Notes: generated by a model not told the origin, from the letters alone. A DNA stretch of 64,000 nucleotides from Gordius sp. MW1 (GCA_964036665.1 OZ038532.1:20673037-20737036); one strand, 5' to 3'. Shown: positions 31,523-44,177, numbered from the stretch's first letter. Made by a program: numbers and translations.

Positions 31523-31936
31523 TGTTAACACATAACATGAACAACATATACACACATGTTAATACATAACATGAACACCGAACACACACATGTTAACCCA
31601 TAACATGAACAATATATACACATATGTTAACCCATAACATGAACAACATATACACATGTTAATACATAACATGAACAACAGACATTCATTCATCAGATGA
31701 TTATGGTTTTCTAGAACACATACACGTCATGATAACATATTCACGTACATTCAATTTCAACCAACATCACCTATATACATACATTCAAACATCATCATCC
31801 TACACTTAAGCATTATCATTTACTTTATTTACATTTTCATATCTTACATATTTTACTATTATATTTCATTATACATATTTTCAGTATTTCAATAAACTTC
31901 TATTAGTTCAATAAACTTCCATAACTTCCATATACA
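31523..31936 (+). repeat. 5' LTR of the BEL/Pao element (414 bp)
   Basis: TGTTAACACATAACATGAAC...TATACA. The first ~170 bp consist of ATAACATGAACA-type repeats with ACATATACACA. AATAAAC occurs twice near the end. The T in ACTTCTATTAG is the one difference I see from the 3' LTR (C there). Confidence 0.95.
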
Positions 31937-31938
31937 TT

Positions 31939-31957
31939 TTGGTCCTTCGAGCCGGAT
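31939..31957 (+). other. BEL/Pao primer binding site
   Basis: TTGGTCCTTCGAGCCGGAT lies three bases inside the 5' LTR. TGG matches the complement of a tRNA CCA end. The primer tRNA was not determined. Confidence 0.8.
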
Positions 31958-31965
31958 GACTAAAT

Positions 31966-32583
31966 TTGAAAAGAAAAAGACAACTTGAAAATATTAAAAG
32001 TTTATATTCAAAATATGAGGATTTTCAAGAACAAGTTGATATAATTGATGAAAACTCTCATGAGCAAAAAGAGATTGAAGACAATTACTATAAGGCAATA
32101 TCAAAGGCACAGAGTATCATTAACCAAACTCACACACCAACAATCTGTCAACCATCTTCAACATCTGGGAAGCTACAACTTCCTCGAATTGAATTGCCTC
32201 ACTTTTACGGGAATTATGAGGAGTGGTTAGGTTTCTCCAATTTGTTCACTACACTTATTCACAATAACTTGGATATATCAAATGTAGGAAACTTGAATTA
32301 CTTAAAACTGTCATTAAAGGGCAATGCGGCAAGTATAATTCAATCGCTAGACATATTAACAGATAATTATATAGTTGCATACGACTTGTTAAATGATCGT
32401 TTTAACAACAAGAGACTAATAATTAATAAACATATTAGAGGTATATTTAATTTAAACATGGTTAGAAAGGAGTCATTTCTAGACATCCGAAAATTATTGG
32501 ATGGGTTACTAAAACACACCAGAGCACTAAAATCATTAAATTGTTCGGTGGAACATTGGGATCAGTTGTTAATATATATATAG
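31966..32583 (+). pseudogene. BEL/Pao Gag, N-terminal part
   Basis: A 205-codon frame beginning 30 bp after the LTR. An N-terminal helical, charged stretch is followed by LPRIELPHFYGNYEEWLGFS (the DUF1759-like Gag core), LKLSLKGNAASIIQSL and YDLLNDRFNNKR. The frame is lost at a TA dinucleotide run (32570-32582), and a second frameshift near 32660 restores the frame that continues as the zinc knuckles. Gag packages the element RNA in cytoplasmic particles. Confidence 0.9.
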
Positions 32584-32640
32584 TTACAAATAAATTAGAT
32601 TTGACCACCAACAAGGCTTGGGAATCTACAATCAAAAGGG

Positions 32641-34596
32641 ATGAGATCCCATCTTTCTAATTTGACAGATTTCCTTGCCCACCAATGCCACCTTTTGGAA
32701 AATACTAATAAACTAGAAAATACAGATGTTCTGATCAAAGGTAATCATTTCAAATCATCTAACAACCTAGCTATTTCCACTCCTAGCTGCTTCATATGCA
32801 ATCAATCCCATTTTATTTTTAGATGTAAAAAATTCTTAAACTCAACTTGTGAGGAAAAAAGAGAACTTGTCAAGCAGCACTCTCTTTGTTCAAATTGTTT
32901 AAACCAAAATCATAGCATCTCACATTGCACGGCAGGATCATGTAGGATATGTTACAAAAGACACAATACACTCTTGCACCAACATGATTTACAAAAAATT
33001 TCATCAACAAATTCAGCTCTAAACATACATCATCATAAAGATTCCATACAGGTATTACTCCCTACAGCTTTAATTGGTATAAATGATGTGAAAGGAAATA
33101 CCCACATATGTCGTGCTCTCTTAGATTCAGGATCCCAATCAAATTTCATCACAACTGAGTTTGCTAACAGGTTGCAATTAAATGTACAACAAATTTCAAT
33201 TGCAATAGGAGGCATCAATAACAGTCAATCATCTATTAAAACTTGCGTAGATGCAAGGGTTCATTCTTTGCATAGTAAATACAATGCTCAACTAAAATTC
33301 TTAGTTATGAATCATATAACAACAAACCTTCCAACATTATCAATCCCAAAGTCAAATATTTTAATACCAGACAATTTACAACTTGCTGACCCTTCCTTCA
33401 ACATCTCTAGTGAAATAGATATTCTGATTGGTGTTGAATTGTTTTGGGATGTCATATGCACAGAACAATTAAATCTTCAAAATGGATTAGTGTTTAAAAA
33501 CACACAATTCGGTTGGATAATTTCTGGTCCATATTCTTTTTCTAACCCGTGGAATTCTAAAGTTACACAAACATGCAATTTGTCTACTCAACTATTAAAT
33601 AAGCAACTAACTAATTTTTGGGAAATTAAAGAGATAACCCAACCAGTTCAGTACTCCAATGAAGAGCATCAATGTGAAGAGATATTCAAGGCTACTTACA
33701 GACTAAATTCATTTGGCAGATATATTGTAAACCTACCACTAAAGGATCAGGTTAAAAAATTGGGAAATTCTTACAAACAAGCTTTCATCCGATTTCAATC
33801 TCTTGAAAATAGGATGTTGCGGAACCCTGAATTAAGACGTGATTACACAAGTTTTATCCATGAATATCAACGTTTGGGCCACCTAGCCCCCTTTACTGAA
33901 ACAAAATCACAAGATTTACCTGTCTTTTATCTGCCGCATCACGCCATATTTAAGATGGACAGCCTCACGACAAAATTGCGGGTAGTCTTTGATGGATCCG
34001 CTAAATCAACTTCTGGACTATCATTAAATGACACTCTGATGGTTGGTCCTAAGATTCAGCAGGACTTAATATCAATAATATTAAGGTTTCGTAGTCACAA
34101 TATTGCAATCACAGCAGACATCGAAAAAATGTACAGACAGATATTGATTAATCCAGCACATACTCAAATGCAGAGAATACTGTGGCGAGATGAAATATCA
34201 CATCCTGTTCAATCCTTTGACTTACTTACAGTTACTTATGGAACCTCATCAGCACCTTACTTAGCTACTAAAGTTCTTCAACAAGTGGCTGAAGATGAAT
34301 GCAACGAGTACCCAGTTGGAGCACGCATAGCACAACGAGATTTTTATGTTGACGATTTATTAACAGGGGCACACAACATTTCAGAAGCTAAAATTATTGT
34401 AGTACAAATACAGACCATGCTAAAAAAAGCTGGATTAAATCTAAGAAAATGGGCCACAAATTCCACCTCATTATTCACTCAACTTCAATCAATTTCTAGT
34501 GACGAAATCATACCGTTAGTCAAGCATAGTAACATGAAGACTTTAGGTATCCATTGGAATCCACAAAATGACAACATTCGATTCAACATCCAGTAG
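32641..34596 (+). pseudogene. BEL/Pao zinc knuckles, protease and RT
   Basis: A 651-codon frame. CFICNQSHFIFRC, CSNCLNQNHSISHC and CRICYKRHNTLLHQH are zinc-binding knuckles at the end of Gag. ALLDSGSQSNFI holds the protease active site (Asp at 33124), in the DUF1758 style of BEL/Pao rather than the DTG of Ty3. DILIGVELFW follows. RT shows LRVVFDGSAKS, ITADIEKMYRQI with the first Asp, TYGTSSAPYLA, and FYVDDLLTG with the catalytic pair at 34351-34356. The frame ends at FNIQ, where relatives continue for over 100 residues before RNase H, so several hundred bases are deleted at ~34590. Confidence 0.93.
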
Positions 34597-34598
34597 AC

Positions 34599-34939
34599 TT
34601 CTTTGCTCCAAATTGCGAGTTGCTCCTATCAAAAGCATTTCAATTCCAAGACTAGAATTGTGCGGGGCACTTCTGCTAACAAAATTATTAAAAATTGTCC
34701 ATTTAGCATTTCAAGTTCCAAAATCCACAACATATTGTTGGACTGATTCGACAATAGTGTTAGCATGGATCAAGGGTTCACCTAGCAACTGGAATACCTT
34801 TGTGGCTAATCGAGTAGCAAAAATACAACAAAACTCTAAAGTTGACAATTGGCATCATGTACAAACAAGTGACAATCCAGCCGACTCTTTATCAAGAGGC
34901 TGTTCACCAAGTGAGTTGATTAATGATATAAAATGGTGA
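34599..34939 (+). pseudogene. BEL/Pao RNase H remnant
   Basis: Begins directly after the deletion with [20 protein letters not shown], then [20 protein letters not shown] and [11 protein letters not shown]. These match the second half of the BEL/Pao RNase H-like region; the first catalytic segment is missing with the deletion. Ends at a TGA where WWTGP-type relatives have Trp. Confidence 0.88.
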
Positions 34940-34984
34940 ACAGGACCCATTTGGTTATCCACCGACTGTCCTATTATTGAGCAT

Positions 34985-36545
34985 TTGTCTTTGAGTGATA
35001 TGTCCAATATACCCGAACACAAAACAGTGCACTGCTCTACTATTTGTAAGACTAATCCTTTGTTAACAATATATTCTAATTTTCGGAAATTGACACGAAT
35101 TATAGCATATTGTTTACGGTTTTATTCAAACATTAAATGTAAAAATCAGTTGAAATATGGATCCTTGTCAACCACAAAACTTTCTCAAGCTACATTAACT
35201 GTGTTAAAAATAGTCCAAATGGAAGGTTTTTCAACAGATTTACATACCCTTGTAAAGTTTAATAGGGTATCAAACAACAGTAAAATACTCAGTTTAACCC
35301 CTTTTCTTCACGATGGTGTAATCAGAGTAGGCTGAAGACTAAGAAACGCAAGTGTCCGTTTTAGTCAAAAACATCCTGTTCTTATTCCAAAAAATCACTT
35401 CATTACTAATCTCATAATTAAAATGTACCATGAAGAATATTTGCATACTGGTGTGCAAAATACTATAGCTAATGTTCGAACCGCCTATTGGCCCATCAGT
35501 GCCAGATCTCTTGTCAAGCAAGTAATACGAAAATGCATTACCTGTTTTAAGGTTAAGCCAAGACCACAACAATGTATCATGGGCAATCTTCCAACTTGTC
35601 GGGTTGTACCTACCAGACCATTCTATAACACCGGTCTAGATTACTTTGGATCATTACAAATTCGGAAGAGTAAACGTCGAAATAGCAAGCTCAGGTCTAT
35701 TCTGCATTGTTTGTTTGTCTTAATACAAGAGCAGTTCATCTAGAGTTAGTATTAGACCTTACCACTGAAGCATTTCTTAATGCTTTAAAACGCTTTATAG
35801 CTAGGAGAGGTAAACCACTCAATATTTATTCCGATAATGCAACCACTTTTACTGGAGCTAACAAGGAATTATTACAGCTCCAGTCTTTACTTAGTCCCAG
35901 CAACCACGAAAGAATAAAGTTGAAACTAGCAGAACAGGGCATTAATTGGCACTTTATTCCACCAAGAGCACCTCATTTTGGTGGTTTATGGGAAGCAGCC
36001 GTCAAATCTACCAAACATCATTTGAGAAGAGTATTGGGTCAAGCCCTATTAACTTATGAAGAAATCACCACACCAAATCGAAGCCATCATTAATTCAAGA
36101 CCTCTTACACAATTGTCAGAAGATCCAAATGACTTATCATGCTTAACTCCCGCGCATTTTTTGATTGGCTCTTCTTTCACTTCTATTTCTGAACCTAATT
36201 GGACATCTGCAAAATTGAATACTTTATATCGATGGCAGCACACAGAATTATTACGACAGCAATTTTGGCGCCGATGGTCAAAGGAGTATTTAAATCAATT
36301 TCAGATGCGTAAAAAATGGAAAAAATCATTTCAGAATGTAAAGGTCGGTCAACTTGTAATAATTAAGGAGGATAACACGCCACCTCTCAAATGGCCTTTA
36401 GCCCGTATTCAAGAAATTCACCCAGGCTCCGATGGAGTAACTAGAGTAGTTACTTTAAGAACATCAGCTGGTTTGATCAAAAGGCCAGTAACAAGACTGC
36501 ATGTATTACCTATCGATGATATTCTTCACGGATCTACCAATTTGG
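34985..36545 (+). pseudogene. BEL/Pao integrase and C-terminal domain
   Basis: Continues the RNase H frame past a TGA, and passes a second TGA at 35333 that replaces a Gly codon (VG*RLRNA). HPVLIPKNHFITNLIIKMYH and CITCFKVKP form the zinc-binding region. DDE core: TGLDYFG (35639), IYSDNATTF (35833) and HFGGLWEAAVKS (Glu at 35992). Frameshifts occur near 35712 and 36065. IEAIINSRPLT, LTPAHFLIG and GQLVIIKEDNTPPLKWPLAR follow, the last being the DUF5641-like tail that closes BEL/Pao polyproteins. Confidence 0.92.
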
Positions 36546-36575
36546 ATGATAGTACTTTCAACGGGGGGGGCAGAA

Positions 36576-36989
36576 TGTTAACACATAACATGAACAACAT
36601 ATACACACATGTTAATACATAACATGAACACCGAACACACACATGTTAACCCATAACATGAACAATATATACACATATGTTAACCCATAACATGAACAAC
36701 ATATACACATGTTAATACATAACATGAACAACAGACATTCATTCATCAGATGATTATGGTTTTCTAGAACACATACACGTCATGATAACATATTCACGTA
36801 CATTCAATTTCAACCAACATCACCTATATACATACATTCAAACATCATCATCCTACACTTAAGCATTATCATTTACTTTATTTACATTTTCATATCTTAC
36901 ATATTTTACTATTATATTTCATTATACATATTTTCAGTATTTCAATAAACTTCCATTAGTTCAATAAACTTCCATAACTTCCATATACA
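36576..36989 (+). repeat. 3' LTR of the BEL/Pao element (414 bp)
   Basis: Preceded by the purine tract GGGGGGGGCAGAA. One visible difference from the 5' LTR. Confidence 0.95.
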
Positions 36990-37032
36990 GTATATAAACA
37001 CCGATTATATATCATTACATTTCTTCCCACTT

Positions 37033-38680
37033 TCAAAAGCTAAAACTCATCATGATAACGTAACGGAGGATTTCTGGTCGATCGCCTTAACTGAACCTCT
37101 TCGATTTGCCTTCTTAACGGAACCTTTTCCATAATTTGCCTTTCCGGTTCCATATTTTGTTCGATCGGATAATCGGACGTTGGTTTAATTGTTGAAATGT
37201 ATCGCATTCTTAACTGATCTCTATGTTTTCATCGAATTCCTTTGTTGGTACGAACGCTATAGGAGTGTTCGTCATTTCGTTCTATAATCACTTCTTTATA
37301 CCAACTTGGAGTTATTTCATTTTTAATCCACACTAAATCTCCTTCCCCGAATCGCCTTACCGACTTCCTATCATGGTAAAATTTTTGTTTTGCCAATCTT
37401 TGATTCATCTTGTCCTTTGGATCAGCACGAATTAAATTAAATGCTGTCCTTAACCTTTTTCCGAATAAAAGTTCCGAAGGTGCAAGTGTTCCTATAAGCC
37501 ATAAGGATGCAAAAGACAAAGCTCCCTATCACTCCCACCTTTTCTTCCAGCCCAATACCTTGACTTTAACGTTCTTATTATCCTCTTTACTAATCCATTT
37601 GTTTCCGGGTGGTAGGGAGTTGATGTTATGTGTTTTATGTTGTTTGCCAAACAAAAATTTCTAAATTCACCGCCAACAAATTGGGGTCCTTTATCGGATA
37701 CTATTTTCGTTTGTTTCCCAAACCTGCAAAACCAACTACGTAGTTGTCTCACAATTTGTGAGCCAGTTACATAAGATATAATTGCTACCTCCACCCATTT
37801 AGTTAAAGCATCAACACTAGCCAATAATTTCCTTCAACCAAGCCGGCAATATCAATATGCACCCTATCTCAAGTTCGTTCCGGCAATGACCATGAGTATA
37901 AAGGAACCTCCTGCTCCAATGGTCGATTTTCCTGGCACCCATCGCATTCCTTTACATAAAAGTCAATATCCCTATTCATACCCGGCCACCACACATAATA
38001 TCTTGCTACATTCCGCATGCCTGTAATACCGGGGTGACCTTGATGTAAATCTTTAACACAAGTCTTTATAGGCTTCTTGGAATTATTAAACGATTTCCCA
38101 AAAATAAATCATAAGAAATTTCGTCTCTTCTATTATAATACGCTTTCAAATCTAAATTTCGACACATCTATTCGCCAAATCCTTTCAATAGCGCTAATTA
38201 GTTATCGACGCCCAGTAGCCTATTTAATATAAAATCTTCCAACATTAATAAACCGACATTATTGATGTAATTCATCGATTCTTCGTCATTATCATGTATC
38301 GTTAAACGGGATAAAGCATCAGCACATTCCTTACCCATATGATATTTGATGTCAAATTGATAGGAATTCAAAAATAAGGCCCAACGTACTAGCTTATTAT
38401 TTACCATTTTTTGTAAATCCCGATTACATCCGAATAACGCTCCAAGGGTTTATGATCGGTTGTTAAAATAAATAGTCTTCCCCGAAGATACTGATTAAAC
38501 TTTTCAACCCCGTAAATGATCGCACGAGCTTCACGATCAATGGTAGAATATCTTTTTTCGGCTCTGCATAAAGTTCGGGATGCATAAGCGATTGGTTTCT
38601 CCGAACCGTCCGGAAATTTATGAGATAAGACGCCGCCTAACCCCGTCTCCGATGCATCTACTGCAATGTTTAGTGGCAAC
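37033..38680 (-). pseudogene. Ty3 pol 3' half: RNase H and integrase, truncated
   Basis: Reading 38680 to 37033: LNIAVDASETGLGGVLSHKF (RNase H start), REARAIIYGVEKFNQYLRG, TTDHKPLE, then LNSYQFDIKYHMGKECADAL, the zinc-binding part near 38000-38060, and the integrase core at 37824-37492 (SVDALTKWVEV, IVSDKGPQF, ETNGLVKRI). The third DDE residue reads Lys in GLVKRI where Glu is expected, so the core is dead. APSELLFGKRLRT and GDLVWIKN follow, and the frame ends RRSTRNPPLRYHDEF at 37047. Frameshifts lie near 38400, 38200 and 37500. A LINE abuts at 38684, so RT and Gag are missing. The lineage differs from the 2.8 kb element. Confidence 0.88.
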
Positions 38681-38683
38681 GTA

Positions 38684-41190
38684 GGCTATGACTGTTTGTC
38701 ACTTAGGCTGGTGGTCAGTCCTTTCAGCATTCGTTCCCATTTGTTTCTATGTTTACATAGATCTTTCTTTATCTTGTGGACTTTCATATCGTGCCGATGA
38801 ATCCAGGTAAGCTTGGGTCTTCCTCTCCTTCGTTTTCCTGCTAAATATATCATCTCGATTTTCTTTCCGACGTAGCTATCGTCCCTTCTTTCTACATGGC
38901 CAGACCGTCTTCGTCTATTTGTTAGGAGCTTTGTCATAATAGATGTAGTACCCAGAATTCTTCTTATTTCCTCATTTCGCCTATGTTCCTTTTTGCTTAC
39001 TCCTAGCACCCATCATAGCATTCTCATCTCCATGGTCGCAAGACGCTGTTTACGTATAGCCAATGATTCCGAGCTATACAGGACCGTTGGCTGTATAATT
39101 TATACAGTGCGCCTTTTAGTCTTTTCAGAATGTTTTTGTAACACAGAACGCCTGTCAAGTCCCTCCACTTAAGCCATCCGGAATTTATCCTTGTTTGGAT
39201 TTCTTTATCCATTCCACCATCCAATTGAGTGTTGATCCTAAATATTTAAAGGAATCCACGCTTGTAAGTTACTAATCGCCTAAAGTAAGGGATGCATTTA
39301 GCTGGTTTAAATCCGATTTAAACTTTGTCTTCATTTATTCTGTTTTCTTTCGATTTACCCTGAGACCACTTTCTTCTATTGCATTTACCCATCTATTTAC
39401 AGCATTAGCCAATTCTTGTTCACTTTTGGCACAGAGGATTAAATCGTCTGCAAAGATCATTGCCCAAGGAGCTTCCTCGCCCATACCCTTGGTAATAATA
39501 TCCATTATCATTATGAATAGGAAAGGACTAAGAGCTGAACCTTAATGGACTCCAGTGTTAATGGCAAAGCCCTTTGTAGTCCCCATCGTTTTTCTAACGT
39601 ACGTTCAATTTCCCTTGTACGTATCTTTTATTGCTCTGACGTATATTCTGGCACTTTGTTTTCTTTTAGATATTTTCACACTAAAGTACGAGGAATTTTA
39701 TCGCACGCTTTTTCTAGATCGATGAAACACATGTGCAAATCCTCTTCCCTTTCTTTAAACCGTTCCATTAATCTTCTAACACTGTTTAGAGCGTCTGCTG
39801 TAGACCTCTCCGGCATGAATCCGAATTGTTTATCTCGAATTTGGACCAAACTCCGAAGCCGTTTTTCGATCACTTTTTCCCACACCTTGAAATTGTGACT
39901 CATAAGCTTTATCCCCCTGTAATTGTTGCAATCCTGAATGTCCCCTTTCATCTTGTATATCGGGATCATGTAGCTATCCCTCCACTCGTTAGGCATTACA
40001 CCCGTTTTCAAGATATTGTTGAAAAAATTGGCGAAGAATTGTGCACCAGTACTGGCTAACGCTTTGAAGCCCTCTATTGGTATGTTGTCCGGTCCAAGAG
40101 CTTTTCCCACTTTAGTTTACCCATAGTTACTTTGACTTCCGTTTCCGTGATCCAGTCCGCTGTGTTTAATTCTCCTATTGTATTTTCCTGGTGTCTTCGA
40201 CTACAGGCCCCTTTTCAGTTGATAAATTGCTATAATAGTCGTACCTTCTTTGTAGTATATGGCTTTCGTGTGTTAGTATTTCTTCCTTTTGACTCTTGAT
40301 TAGCCGGCATTATAGGTAATCTTTAGAATTTCGGGCCCTTGACTTTGCTATTTTGTAGATCAATTTTTCTCCTTCCTTTGAATTTAGTTTTACATTTATA
40401 TCGTCGTACACCTTGCTTATTACTTTTGCTGCGAATTTTTTAGCCGATTTTTTAGCTACTTGGTAAGCTTACTTATCATTACTATCCTTGCTTTTATACC
40501 AAACTTTGTACAATCTCTTCTTTTCCTTGATACATTTTTGCACATCTTCATTCCACCACCACGTCTCCTTGAAAATTCTTTTAGTGGGCTTGCTTTCACC
40601 TAGTATTTATCGTCCCGCTTTTCGCATTGTGGCATCTATACCATTCCATTGATCCTCACATGAAGTATTGTTCTTAAATTCAGCATGTTTAATTACTTGT
40701 TCCTGAAAATGTTGGATATTATTCTTTAGTTTCCTCCATTGTATAGTAGCCGCTACTCTTTTTACCTTTTGCCCTTTAATATAAAGTTCATCACCAACAG
40801 CTTGTGTTGGCAGGCCAATATTTCACTCGGTATTACTTTAACATTTTTAACTTACTTTAAGTGCGCTCTGTTGACTAGAAAGAAATCTATCTGAGTGGTA
40901 CGGCAGCCGCTTTGTACGTTATAAGATGTTCCTGTCTCTTTTTGAAGAAGGTATTTCCTATTGCTAGGTCAAAACTTGAGCAATTTCAAGAATATCCGTA
41001 CCTCCTTCATTTCTTAGGCCGTAACGCCGACCACCGTGATTTCTTTCAAATCCTCCCCTTGATTTACCCACGTGTCCATTAAGGTCCGCTCCGATAATTA
41101 TTAGTCCCTCTTTACCGAATTGGGATAGAACATCTACAAGCTCCTTCCAAAAACACTCTTTTTCCCCGCATCCACTTTGAGGGGCGTATG
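38684..41190 (-). pseudogene. RTE-type LINE, endonuclease and RT, heavily broken
   Basis: Reading 41190 to 38684: YAPQSGCGEKECFWKELVDV and IIIGADLNGHVGKSRGGFER are the APE-type endonuclease. RT begins with GPDNIPIEGF and has WRDSYMIPIYKMKGDIQDCN, NYRGIKLMSH, FGFMPERSTADA and FIDLEKACDKIPR, then IFADDLILCA with the catalytic motif at ~39450. The tail includes GKRRRGRPKLTWIHRHDMK. The wording is that of the RTE clade. At least five frameshifts or stops. The 5' end is truncated inside the endonuclease. It removes or separates the rest of the Ty3 element at 38684. Confidence 0.88.
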
Positions 41191-41330
41191 GGTTATTTCT
41201 GAAAAGTAAAGCACTCTGTGTTTCATAAAAAAAAATATGTTATGGGACGAATGTTTCAAGGAATTAGATGACGTGTTTTTCTTATCACTTGTTATCTTCA
41301 TATTTAAGCAGACCCCTAGAGGCATGATCG

Positions 41331-41867
41331 TCTACACATTGCCAGACTACTTTCAAATTATTTTTTTTGTTTTTTATTGACATCATTTTCTCTCTTTATT
41401 CTAATATCGAATATATATATATTTAAGAAAGCTGAAAAGTACTATAATTTAATACTTACAATTTGTGAGATTGTTTAAGTCTTTTTTAATAAAATGCGTG
41501 TGACTTAACCTAAAATTTCTATCCATATTCCCCTATAAATATAAAAATATAATAAAGTTTTTAATCTCTTTAATTGAATTGTTTGACTTTATTACTATTT
41601 AATCAATTGAAGATGGTAAATAAATAAGCATGTTTCTGTTTGATATATAACTCACTAAATTTCAAAGCTAAAATTGGCCACCTTTAAAATCAAATTATCT
41701 TTATATTATGAATAAGATATACATCTTTGTAATATTATATGTATAATCATGTCAGTATAATCTCATACTTAGAGAATGCTCCTATTATCCGACAACGCAT
41801 GAAGCATATAAGTATACTATTAATTGTAAAGGTAATGAAGTATAATGAATGATGTGTATATCACAGC
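41331..41867. other. AT-rich stretch without a gene
   Basis: Nothing recognised. Confidence 0.45.
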
Positions 41868-42230
41868 CATAGACTAGATAGCATTGGCGTATAGAGAGGG
41901 TTGTTTTAAGGTTGTAGCACTACCCATGAGTTTCAAATAAAATAATTTTTATATTGTATAATATTTGCACACAAATATTACTGATAATTATAATTAATAA
42001 ATTATTTTGGAAGTGTTCTTAAGTTTTTCGTTGCCTTTTCTATTTTTTTATTTTCAAAATTTATAAATTTTATTCGAAATTTAAATTTTAGATAAATAGC
42101 TCCCATCCCATCCCATAAATTTTAATATGGAACGATATTCCATTTATAACTACTTCCCTAAAAAAATTAACTTTTCAAAGGAGAAAAGTAGTAGCCATGG
42201 TAATTTACAAATTATTTTAATTCACTCTAG

Positions 42231-42600
42231 ATTCTAGAATTTAGTTTAGAAAATGATAGTATTAATTCAGTAAGAGAAGAAGAGGAACAGGTTAACCAAA
42301 CACTAACGATTAGAGATCAGGGTAATAAATAAATAATATAAGCTAAATATAGATTCTAGAATCTAGTTCCATAGAAAATGATTGTATTAATTCTGTAAGA
42401 GTACAAGAAAAAGAGGATAATCAAACACCAATCACGATTAGAGATCAAGATGATTTACTCTTTGTTCAAACTCACTCTATCTAGAATTTAGTTTTTTAGA
42501 AAATGATAGTAGTACTAATTCTGTAATAAGACAAGAAGAAGAGGAAAAGGATAATCAAACACTAACTTTTCTAGATACTGCCAGTGTGAAGTTTTAAATT
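42231..42600 (+). repeat. Three ~122 bp tandem units in the hAT 5' region
   Basis: Units start ATTCTAGAATTTAG at 42231, 42353 and ~42477 and contain GAAAATGAT, ATTAATTC(A/T)GTAA and a GAAGAAGAGGAA-like stretch. They read as acidic peptide repeats (ENDSINSVREEEEQ), so they may be the N-terminal coding part of the transposase. Confidence 0.8.
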
Positions 42601-42790
42601 AGTGAGGATAACATTCAAAATATATTCAATACTTATGCCTTAAGATGACCATGACATAGGCAATTATATTTACTCAAATTTGATTGGGATGGAGAAATTT
42701 AGAGTTTTTAAATTAATCTGGCAACAAAGAAAGCTTCGAGTTTCCTAAATGTGGAACTCGTAATTTAAAATTTCAATATCAGTGGTTTAA

Positions 42791-43406
42791 CCCTCGAGAG
42801 TATTCGTGGGGTATTTTGGTACCCCACGCAAATTATAAATTTAAATATAAAACGCAATTTAAATCGAATGAATCTGGCCTTTTCAGTAGCTTAATATTTT
42901 ATCAAGAACTAGGTAAGGTGAAAATTTCATAGGTTTTGGCTTAATACTTTTTAAAATATAGAGCTTTTTTGGCTCGTGGGGTTCTGTTATACCCCACGAA
43001 TACTCTCACGTAAGTTTTTTTCTATATGAAAAAATGAATGTATTTTTTTATATGAAGATATCTTTTACAATTTGTGTTTTTAATACATTTTGAACATTCT
43101 TTTAATCAAAAATAACGTTTATTTTATTTATTTTAAGGTATATGATGTCAAGAGGTAAAATAAGGGGAAGCTCTAAAATAACCAAATTAAAAATGGGAGT
43201 CCAGAAAATTGTTAATAAGTTTTGTAATGTTGATTAGATTTATATCAAAATTTTTACCATTAATCTTAAGACCTTTATGAACATATGTTTAAAATTTCAA
43301 GGGTTTTAAAGGAATACTTTAAATGTTATAAGAAGTTTAAAAATGGGGTAGAGTTATACACCACGAATACTCTCGCGTTCGGGATTTTGAGGAATACTCT
43401 CGAGGG
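42791..43406. mobile_element. piggyBac-like MITE, 616 bp
   Basis: Termini CCCTCGAGAGTATTC and GAATACTCTCGAGGG are exact inverted repeats, flanked on both sides by TTAA (42787-42790 and 43407-43410), the piggyBac target. Subterminal GTGGGGTA/TACCCCAC motifs recur at 42800, 42830, 42976, 42995 and 43340. No coding capacity. It splits a transposase exon; removing it with one TTAA rejoins FQYQWF to the following WP codons in frame. Confidence 0.92.
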
Positions 43407-44177
43407 TTAAACAATGGCCAAGGTCAAGGTTATGTTATTTTAAAAAGCTCGGAGGAGCTTTTTGTAAGCATTGTGTACTTGCAGGGAAAGTTACGGGTGG
43501 AAAAGGCTCTCAAAATTTAATAGTTTAACTGTAAATGCTTATAACAGGTTAGATAAATTGCTAGTTTTTAAATAACAGTTTATGCTTTTAACAGGTTCCA
43601 AAATGCAATACAAACATTTAACAACCATTTACAAAATAATTATCATTTGCATGCAGTCGACATTATCAACTCATTTGAATTTATATTAACAAAAAACAGT
43701 CAATTGACCTGGTTATTTCAATTGAAAGAAAATTCGATTACAATAAAATAAGGGAAGCATTATATACTATAACGGAAGCTATGTTCTGTGGCAGGCAAGG
43801 AATTGCATTGAGAGGTATTTTAATCTAAATGTTTAGTATAGGCTCCTTTTAATAGGTCACCGTGATTATGGCCTGTTACCAGTTGAAAATCCCAAGATAA
43901 AGGATAGTAATGAAGGAAATTTCAGGGAGCTCTTGGTTTTACTTTCAAAATTCAGCGAGAAAGTGAAGACTGATTTAAAAGAATGTCCGAAAAATGCTAA
44001 TTACCTCTCACCTGGTATACAAAATAAATTAATTTACATTATCAAGCAACATATTCAAACAAAAATAGCTGCAGAAATTAATAAGTCACCCTTTTTCACT
44101 TCTCTTGGATGAGACAACGGATATCTCAACACAAGAACAAATGGCTGTCGTTATCCGTTATGTTGATTTGAATTAGA

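Larger units (their letters stand above)
31523..36989 (+). mobile_element. BEL/Pao LTR retrotransposon, young but defective
   Basis: LTRs of 414 bp (31523-31936 and 36576-36989) differ at one position that I can see. The 5 bp target duplication is GTATA (31518-31522 and 36990-36994). A TGGTCCTTCGAGCCGGAT primer site and the tract GGGGGGGGCAGAA frame a Gag-protease-RT-RNase H-integrase coding region of BEL/Pao type. A large internal deletion, two nonsense codons and several frameshifts break the frame. It inserted into the LTR of a minus-strand Ty3 element. Confidence 0.96.

Noticed and set aside
30390..35335. In-frame TGA codons in the LINE (three) and BEL/Pao (two) as a sign of an alternative code
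   Set aside because: Other frames in the window end at TGA normally, one TGA replaces Gly rather than Trp, and the same elements also carry frameshifts. Ordinary decay explains it.
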